Shown here in pieces: positions 58,809 to 64,000 of a stretch of 64,000 bases of DNA; the stretch's first letter is position 1, and each line of letters opens with the position of its first letter. Made by a program: the position numbers and the translations under genes. This stretch comes from Chthoniobacterales bacterium. GTDB taxonomy: Bacteria; Verrucomicrobiota; Verrucomicrobiia; Chthoniobacterales; JACTMZ01. Below the pieces are notes generated by a model. It did no database searches and had not been told where the DNA came from. It saw only the letters and a program-made list of their open reading frames with translations. The stretch lies in contig JAGYIO010000004.1 of NCBI GenBank assembly GCA_018402585.1, positions 1-64,000 on the forward strand, given 5' to 3'.

Positions 58809-60357
58809 CAGGAGAGTCGCCACGATAGGCGCGCACGACCAGATCGCTCAAGAACTTGTCAGGCGATTCCACCGCTTCACGCGGGAGCACGAGCGGACCC
58901 CCGTCGGGGGGACTCTTGACCAGACGGAGCCCGAATTCGTAGTCCTTGAACAATACCGCACACAATTCCCGCACCGGTTGCTCACGGCTCACCGCCATTT
59001 CCACGAGCAGGTCCAACGCTTGAGGCGCAAATTTGAGGGGCAATCCTTGCGGCTGCCCGAGTCGCTCGGCGAACTCTTCCGCACTGGACCGGAGGACGCG
59101 CAGACGCTCGTCTTGGCCACTGGCCCGCAAGTGCGCCAAGCGGTCCGCCGGCCGCTCGATCAGGTCCAGATCAATGCGCAACGAGGTCGTGCCCGACCCG
59201 GGCAATTCGAACTTGAAGTCGCGCAGCAAGCGCTCGCAGACCGTGAGCAGGCCCCGGGCCCCGGTTCCCTCCTCCGCGGCAAGTGCAGCAATCCGGTCGA
59301 GGGCCGCATCGTCGAAAACCGCCTCGATCCCGAAGGCGAGGAAAGCGCGCTCGTATTGGCGCAGGATACTGCCCTCGGACTCGGACAAAATTTTCCGCAG
59401 GTCCGCGGCGGTCAGTTCCTCGCAGGCCACGCGCACCGGAAGACGTCCGACAAACTCCGCCTCCATCCCGTATTCGATCAGGTCGGCCGTGGTCACCCCA
59501 TGCGGCCAGGCCCGATCCTCGGCCGGACCCGCCGCTGCGGCAAAACCGATCTGGGCCTGCTTGCGCCGCTTCTCCACGATTTCCTTGAGTCGCGGAAAGG
59601 CTCCGCTCACGATGAAGAGGATGCTCCGCGTATTGACCGCCTGCCGGCCGGGCTTGCTCCCGCGCTGCAATTCCATCACGGCCTGCATCTGACCCGCCAA
59701 ATCCATCGGGTTGCGCAACGGCACTTCCGTTTCCTCCATCAACTTGAGCAAGGCGGTCTGCACCCCGCGCCCGCTCACGTCGCGGCCGATCATGTGGCCG
59801 GAGGTCGCGATCTTGTCGACCTCGTCGAGGTAAACAATGCCATGCTCGGCGCGCTCGGTGTCCCCATCCGCCTTTTGCACCAACTCGCGCACCAAGTCTT
59901 CGACGTCACCGCCCACGTAGCCGGTCTCGCTGAATTTCGTCGCGTCGGCCTTGACGAAGGGGACGCCGATCAATTCCGCGATCTGCCGCACGAGGTAGGT
60001 TTTGCCCACGCCGGTCGGACCGGTCACGATCACATTCTGCTTGGCGTATTCGACCGGAGCCGTTTCCCCGCGCCGGGCGCGCTGGCGCAAGAATTTTGCG
60101 TGGTTATAATGGTCGCAGACCGCGATGGAGAGCACCTTTTTCGCTTCGTCCTGCTTGATGACAAAGCGGTCGAGGTGCGCCTTGATCTCGCGCGGTGTGA
60201 GGTTGAAATTGAAGATATCATCCGTCTCCCCGACCACCGTCTCCGGTGCCCCCGCGGGCTCGGAAGCCGGGGAGGCCGGTTGTTGGAAAGCGGTTTGCAG
60301 AAAGGCCTGCAGGCGACGTTGCAATTCGTCGGGTCCGGGAGAGTTGGTCTCGCTCAC
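58780..60357 (-). CDS. ClpX-like AAA+ ATPase lacking the zinc-binding domain
   Basis: 525 residues. AAA core: Walker A GPTGVGKT (113-120), pore loop GYVG (146-149), Walker B IVYLDEVD (174-181), FVGRLP with the likely Arg finger (305) and sensor 2 GARGL (366-370). An IGF tripeptide at 270-272 occupies the place of the ClpP-binding loop of ClpX. Differences from normal ClpX: no four-Cys N-terminal domain, instead 45 unstructured residues, and an extra C-terminal domain of about 120 residues. Could be a second unfoldase using ClpP or acting alone. No clpP here. Next upstream gene is a kinase. Confidence 0.85.
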   Translation of the reverse strand: MSETNSPGPDELQRRLQAFLQTAFQQPASPASEPAGAPETVVGETDDIFNFNLTPREIKAHLDRFVIKQDEAKKVLSIAVCDHYNHAKFLRQRARRGETAPVEYAKQNVIVTGPTGVGKTYLVRQIAELIGVPFVKADATKFSETGYVGGDVEDLVRELVQKADGDTERAEHGIVYLDEVDKIATSGHMIGRDVSGRGVQTALLKLMEETEVPLRNPMDLAGQMQAVMELQRGSKPGRQAVNTRSILFIVSGAFPRLKEIVEKRRKQAQIGFAAAAGPAEDRAWPHGVTTADLIEYGMEAEFVGRLPVRVACEELTAADLRKILSESEGSILRQYERAFLAFGIEAVFDDAALDRIAALAAEEGTGARGLLTVCERLLRDFKFELPGSGTTSLRIDLDLIERPADRLAHLRASGQDERLRVLRSSAEEFAERLGQPQGLPLKFAPQALDLLVEMAVSREQPVRELCAVLFKDYEFGLRLVKSPPDGGPLVLPREAVESPDKFLSDLVVRAYRGDSPDETPAGPAS

Positions 60358-60396
60358 CCTGTCACTTTAGCGGGCGCCGGGCCGGGCGCAAACTCC

Positions 60397-62025
60397 CTAG
60401 CCTCCCGAGAGGAGTCTCTCCGCCACCCGCCGGTAAGTGCTCCAACCCTCCACCCCAACCACAGGATCAATCTCAAGGAACCGCGCGAAGAGGCGGTTGG
60501 CCTCCTCTTGCTCCCCCAGCGACCAGTCCGTGACGCCAGCCACAAAAAAGACGAGCGACCCGGAACCGGTTGTCGGATACCTCGCCAGGTCGTCGAGGCG
60601 CAGCGGGTTGGTCCGCAAACCGAAGCCGGCCGCATCAAGGAACATGTTGGCCAGTTCCCGGTCCTCCGCCCGGTCGTTAAACAGCCCGGTCTGCGCGAGC
60701 AAACGCCATTGCTCTTGTGCCGCCGCGGAATCCCCGGCCAAGGCGCAAGCCAGGGCAAGATGGAACCTCGCCCACTGGGCGCGCGCGCTGCGCGGCGCAG
60801 CGGATAAAGCCGCTGCCCGGAAACTGCTCTGCGCACCGGCTTGGTCTCCGGCCGCCAGAGCCCCGAGTCCGCTCGTCATCGGATCGGCAACCACCGTCTC
60901 CTGCCCACGCATAATTGTTTCGCGCAGCGCGGCAATCTTCGGGCGCCCGCTGGTCAGGAAAAGCCCAAGACCCACGGCGAGGATAAGCAAGGCTGCCACC
61001 ATGGAAATCAAGGCCACCGAGAGCTTGGTGCGATTGGTTTCCACCTTGACCACTTCCCGCTTGGCCCCGCCCGGCCGGCCGGCCTGCTCAAGGACCTTGG
61101 CCCGGGCAAACTCGAGGTGCTCAAGCAACTCGCGGTAGGAGGCGTAACGGTCACCGGGCTCTTTGGCCAACATACGATTGATCACGTAGGCCGTCTCCGG
61201 CGAAACGTCCGGGGCGAAGGCCTCGAGGCTCACCGGTTGGCTTTTGATTTGCTTGAGCGCGACCAGACTCGCGCTCTCCGCTTCGAAGGGCGGACGACCC
61301 GCAATGGCGTGAAAGAGCGTGCCGCCCAAACTGTAAATGTCGCTCCGGAAGTCCTCCCTTTCGTAGTTTAATCGCTCGGGCGCAATGTAGTAAGGCGTGC
61401 CCCAGATTTCCCCCCGCGCCCCCGCCTCATCTTCGAGCACGCGGGCCAGGCCAAAGTCCACGATCTTCGTGGTCTGCGCGTCGGAAAAGAGAATGTTTCC
61501 GGGCTTCACGTCACGGTGGATGAGCCCCTTCTCCGCCGCCGCCTCCAAGCCCTGCGCGATTTGCGCGCCAATCCCGAGCACCTGCGCCTCGGACACCCGG
61601 GTTTGGAGGGCCACGAGGTCATCGAGCGATCCCTTCTCGACCAATTCCATCGCGAGATAAAATTGTCCGGACGCCTCGCCGAAGGAATAGACGCGCACCA
61701 CGTGCGGATGATTGACCAAAGCGGTGACCCGGGCCTCTTGCTCGAGTTTGGCCCGCTCTTCCTCGCCGGCGCTCATCTCAGGGCGCAGCACCTTCAGCGC
61801 GACCATGCGCTCCAGGGTATGGTCATAGGCCTTGAAGACCGAGCCCATCCCGCCCTGGCCGATCAGCTCGACGAGTTCGAAATTATTGAAGATGCGGCGC
61901 GCGCACAGCCCTTCCCCGCAATGCGGGCAAGAGATTGGCGCAAGGGGCAATTCGTCGCTGACGTCGATGGAACCGCCGCAGGACGGGCAATTCTCGATCA
62001 GGGTGGGAAAGGTGGACTCTTCCAC
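60397..62025 (-). CDS. Zinc-ribbon, membrane-spanning Ser/Thr protein kinase
   Basis: 542 residues from the GTG at 62025 (VEESTFPTLIENCPSCGGS). A GTG at 62070 is possible but would leave 8 bases to divergent rluD. N-terminal zinc ribbon CPSC...CPHC, then a Hanks-type kinase: LIGQGGMGSVFKAYD, catalytic HRDVKPGNILF and DFGLAR, GTPYYIAPERL. One membrane helix (ALISMVAALLILAVGLGLFL) and about 180 extracytoplasmic TPR-like residues (AARSARAQWARFHLALACAL-like). Probably autophosphorylates and signals envelope state; substrates unknown. Confidence 0.9.
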   Translation of the reverse strand: MEESTFPTLIENCPSCGGSIDVSDELPLAPISCPHCGEGLCARRIFNNFELVELIGQGGMGSVFKAYDHTLERMVALKVLRPEMSAGEEERAKLEQEARVTALVNHPHVVRVYSFGEASGQFYLAMELVEKGSLDDLVALQTRVSEAQVLGIGAQIAQGLEAAAEKGLIHRDVKPGNILFSDAQTTKIVDFGLARVLEDEAGARGEIWGTPYYIAPERLNYEREDFRSDIYSLGGTLFHAIAGRPPFEAESASLVALKQIKSQPVSLEAFAPDVSPETAYVINRMLAKEPGDRYASYRELLEHLEFARAKVLEQAGRPGGAKREVVKVETNRTKLSVALISMVAALLILAVGLGLFLTSGRPKIAALRETIMRGQETVVADPMTSGLGALAAGDQAGAQSSFRAAALSAAPRSARAQWARFHLALACALAGDSAAAQEQWRLLAQTGLFNDRAEDRELANMFLDAAGFGLRTNPLRLDDLARYPTTGSGSLVFFVAGVTDWSLGEQEEANRLFARFLEIDPVVGVEGWSTYRRVAERLLSGG

Positions 62026-62078
62026 GCGGCAAACCTTGCGCCGCGCGGCCGGAACGTCCAGCGTTTCCACCGGAACCG

Positions 62079-62987
62079 ATGGACGACACCCTTTATCGCA
62101 CGGCTGAACAGCGCGCCGAACGCCTCGACCGCTGGCTGGCCGTGCAGTGGCCTGACTTCAGCCGGGCCCGCTGGCAAAAGGCGCTGACCTCCGGCCTGGT
62201 CCAGGTCAACGGCACCGTGGCCCGCGCCTCCGATCCGGTCCGGGCCGGCGACAAAATCGAGGCCCACCTGCCGCCCCCCGCCCCCCTTCCGGCCAGCGTC
62301 ACACCCGAAAATATCCCCCTCGACATCCTTTATGAGGACGAACACCTCCTCTGCCTGAACAAACCTCCCGGCCTGGTGGTCCACCCCGCGGTCGGCCACT
62401 GGCAAGGCACCTTGGTCAATGCCGTGCTCCATCACTGCGGTCCGGTCACCGCGGGTGGTCACCCGCTTCGCCCGGGCATTATCCACCGGCTCGACAAGGA
62501 CACCAGTGGCTGTATTCTCGTAGCCAAGACGGATCAGGCCCTGACCGCCTTGGCGCGCCAATTTGCCGAGCGCAGCGCAGAGAAAACCTATCTCGCCGTG
62601 GTCCGTGGAGTTCCCCGCACCTCGGCCGGTTCGATCAACGGTGCGATTGAGCGCCACCCCGTGCACCGCCAACGTATGACGATCAGTCGGCGGCCGGGTG
62701 CCCGCGCCGCGGAAACCGCCTGGCGCGTCCTCCACTCCGACGGCAAACTTTCCCTCCTTGAGTGCCGGCCGAAAACCGGCCGCACCCACCAGATCCGCGT
62801 GCACCTCAAACACCTCGGTCATCCCGTCGCCGGCGATCGCACCTACGGAGGCGGTGCGGATTATCCGCGCCAACTACTCCACGCCTGGAAAATTGCCGTG
62901 ACCCATCCCGCAACGGGCGAACTGTTGGAGTTCGCCGCCCCGTTGCCCGCCGACTTTCCCTTGCGGCCGGCCCCCGCGGGCTCCTGA
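62079..62987 (+). CDS. rluD: RluD-type 23S rRNA pseudouridine synthase
   Basis: 302 residues. N-terminal S4 domain (RLDRWLAVQWPDFSRARWQK), then the RluA-family catalytic domain with PGIIHRLDKDTSGCILVAKT (catalytic Asp in HRLDKDTSG), LLECRPKTGRTHQIRVHL and GHPVAGDRTYGG. Modifies uridines of 23S rRNA helix 69 (RluD) or related sites. Divergent from the kinase gene. Confidence 0.94.
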   Translation: MDDTLYRTAEQRAERLDRWLAVQWPDFSRARWQKALTSGLVQVNGTVARASDPVRAGDKIEAHLPPPAPLPASVTPENIPLDILYEDEHLLCLNKPPGLVVHPAVGHWQGTLVNAVLHHCGPVTAGGHPLRPGIIHRLDKDTSGCILVAKTDQALTALARQFAERSAEKTYLAVVRGVPRTSAGSINGAIERHPVHRQRMTISRRPGARAAETAWRVLHSDGKLSLLECRPKTGRTHQIRVHLKHLGHPVAGDRTYGGGADYPRQLLHAWKIAVTHPATGELLEFAAPLPADFPLRPAPAGS

Positions 62988-63045
62988 GATCCGCCTGCTC
63001 CCCGCAATCCAGTCGGTTTGAGCGGAACGACTCTTCCCGCGCCCC

Positions 63046-63804
63046 TCACCAACGGCGCCGCTGCTCCCGCCCGAGCAATTCCAACTGCCGCCGCTCCTCG
63101 CGGCTGAGACTCTCGATCCCTTGCTCAACGACCCGCGAAAGCAATTCGTCGGTCTGCGCGGCACGCCCCGCCTCATCCCCGGGCCGGGTGGCGCGCGGCG
63201 CGCTGGGAAGCCACCACCAAGTGAGCAATGCTCCGGCCAGCGCGCCGCCCAAATGGGCGAGATGACCGATCTGGGGAAAAATGCGAAGCGCGGCACAGAG
63301 CAGGGAGACAATGATGATGCCCCGCCCCAGCGTCTTTGCCTTCATGCTCACCGGCAAAACAAAGAAAAGCAGGGCTCGCAGGGGCATTTCGGGATAAGCC
63401 GTGGTGAACGACAAGACCAGGCCGCAAACCGCACCGGAGGCGCCGATCAATTCGGCCGAGGGGGCCGCAAATGCCGTCTGGAGCAAACCGCCCGCCAGAC
63501 CGGAAAGAAGATAGAGCAACAAGTATTTCACCCGCCCCAGCATGCTCTCCACTTCCGGCCCGATAAACCAGAGGCCCAAAACATTGACCGACAAATGCAG
63601 GAGGTTGGCGTGCAGGAAAAGATGGGTCAGCAATGTCCACCAGCGCCCCTCGGCCAACGCTTGCCTGCTCAGCGCCCAGCCCGAAAGATCCAACCCACGG
63701 TCTCCCCCGAGCAAGAGGATCTCCAGTGCGTAGCCCACCAGGCAGGCCGCAGCCAGCGACACCGTAACCGGCGCCGTGCGAAACTTGTCCCGCAAATCGT
63801 GCAC
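63046..63804 (-). CDS. Rhomboid-family intramembrane serine protease
   Basis: 252 residues, six helices. Oxyanion/helix-2 motif HLFLHANLLHLSVNVLGLWF (HxxxN), active Ser123 in LIGASGAVCGLV (GxSG), catalytic His184 in IGHLAHLGGALAG. A charged C-terminal tail (LSREERRQLELLGREQRRRW) is typical of this subgroup. Cleaves transmembrane helices of client proteins; clients unknown. An orphan translation unit between rluD and the truncated last gene. Confidence 0.92.
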   Translation of the reverse strand: MHDLRDKFRTAPVTVSLAAACLVGYALEILLLGGDRGLDLSGWALSRQALAEGRWWTLLTHLFLHANLLHLSVNVLGLWFIGPEVESMLGRVKYLLLYLLSGLAGGLLQTAFAAPSAELIGASGAVCGLVLSFTTAYPEMPLRALLFFVLPVSMKAKTLGRGIIIVSLLCAALRIFPQIGHLAHLGGALAGALLTWWWLPSAPRATRPGDEAGRAAQTDELLSRVVEQGIESLSREERRQLELLGREQRRRW

Positions 63805-63891
63805 GGAGTCAAACTAACAGCCGTGGCGCGTGGGGGCAACGCGCGCTTCCCGCTTTGCATCAAGCTTCGTTGGGATAATCATTGCCCTGCC

Positions 63892-64000
63892 ATGCCGCGC
63901 TGTCTCCGCCCCTGCCTCCTCGCCTCTGCCGCACTCGCCGCCCTGGCCGTTGCCGCGGTGCTCGCTTTCAACCTGCATCTGCAGTCGAACTCCATGCAGG
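63892..64000 (+). CDS. N-terminus of a membrane-anchored or exported protein (cut by right edge)
   Basis: Only 36 residues are visible: MPRCLRPCLLASAALAALAV begins a hydrophobic helix of about 25 residues (to VLAFNLHLQ). Signal anchor or signal peptide. Divergent from the rhomboid gene with 87 bases between. Function cannot be told. Confidence 0.55.
   Translation, partial: MPRCLRPCLLASAALAALAVAAVLAFNLHLQSNSMQ

Overview
This is a GC-rich chromosomal window from a diderm bacterium, most likely a Verrucomicrobiota member. The sequence shows an outer-membrane lifestyle (lipid A acyltransferase, Lnt, lipoproteins, ExbB/ExbD). It also carries a PEP-CTERM protein, a TIGR02597-like exported protein, a large-genome style pseudopilin with a C-terminal DG motif, menaquinone genes, and dispersed GC-palindromic repeats that I associate with this phylum. 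Shine-Dalgarno motifs are almost absent; genes are instead packed through 4-base ATGA or GTGA overlaps, and several outlying genes have promoter-like hexamers only 8-9 bases before the start codon.

Layout. 0-10 kb is accessory carbohydrate/surface territory: the tail of a large unknown protein, a secreted GH16 glycanase whose first kilobase is broken by five single-base frame losses, a pseudopilin, a conserved 467-residue protein of unknown role, a collapsed sugar-binding lipoprotein and an orphan MalF-type permease. 10-20 kb: prepilin peptidase, gmhA, a lipoprotein, a STAS/PP2C partner-switch pair running into grpE-dnaJ, then on the minus strand cdsA-dxr-fmdB-like-zinc ribbon protein-secreted protein. 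20-30 kb: tsaE-tsaB-PBP2, an ABCG-like half transporter with two exported partners, lnt and yqgE. 30-37 kb: an alkyltransferase-like gene with no visible start codon, adenine deaminase, a lower-GC pair of exported proteins, a DHNA-CoA thioesterase and menE, tRNA-Met and rpsT.

37.6-39.7 kb is a repeat island: a 222-base tandem repeat whose second copy is split by a decayed IS4-family element, followed by an inverted-repeat element. 39.7-53.3 kb: a HerA-like ATPase, fbaB-gnd, a lipoprotein-lpxL pair, metG, a PpiD/SurA-like chaperone, a TPR-ExbB-ExbD-ExbD energy-transduction operon, a CDF metal transporter and a gamma-carbonic-anhydrase-like protein. 53.4-64 kb: HU, mdh, a SAM methyltransferase, an APC permease, then a minus-strand cluster of a zinc-ribbon membrane kinase, a ClpX-like ATPase without zinc-binding domain, a degenerate membrane cyclase and recR; finally rluD, a rhomboid protease and the start of a truncated gene.

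Most of the window is housekeeping. The parts most worth a second look are the membrane-kinase/ClpX-like/degenerate-cyclase cluster, the ExbB with a C-terminal zinc ribbon next to an exported TPR protein, the ABCG-like locus, the leaderless-looking promoters, and the repeat/IS island. No CRISPR array, rRNA operon, integrase or defence island was seen.
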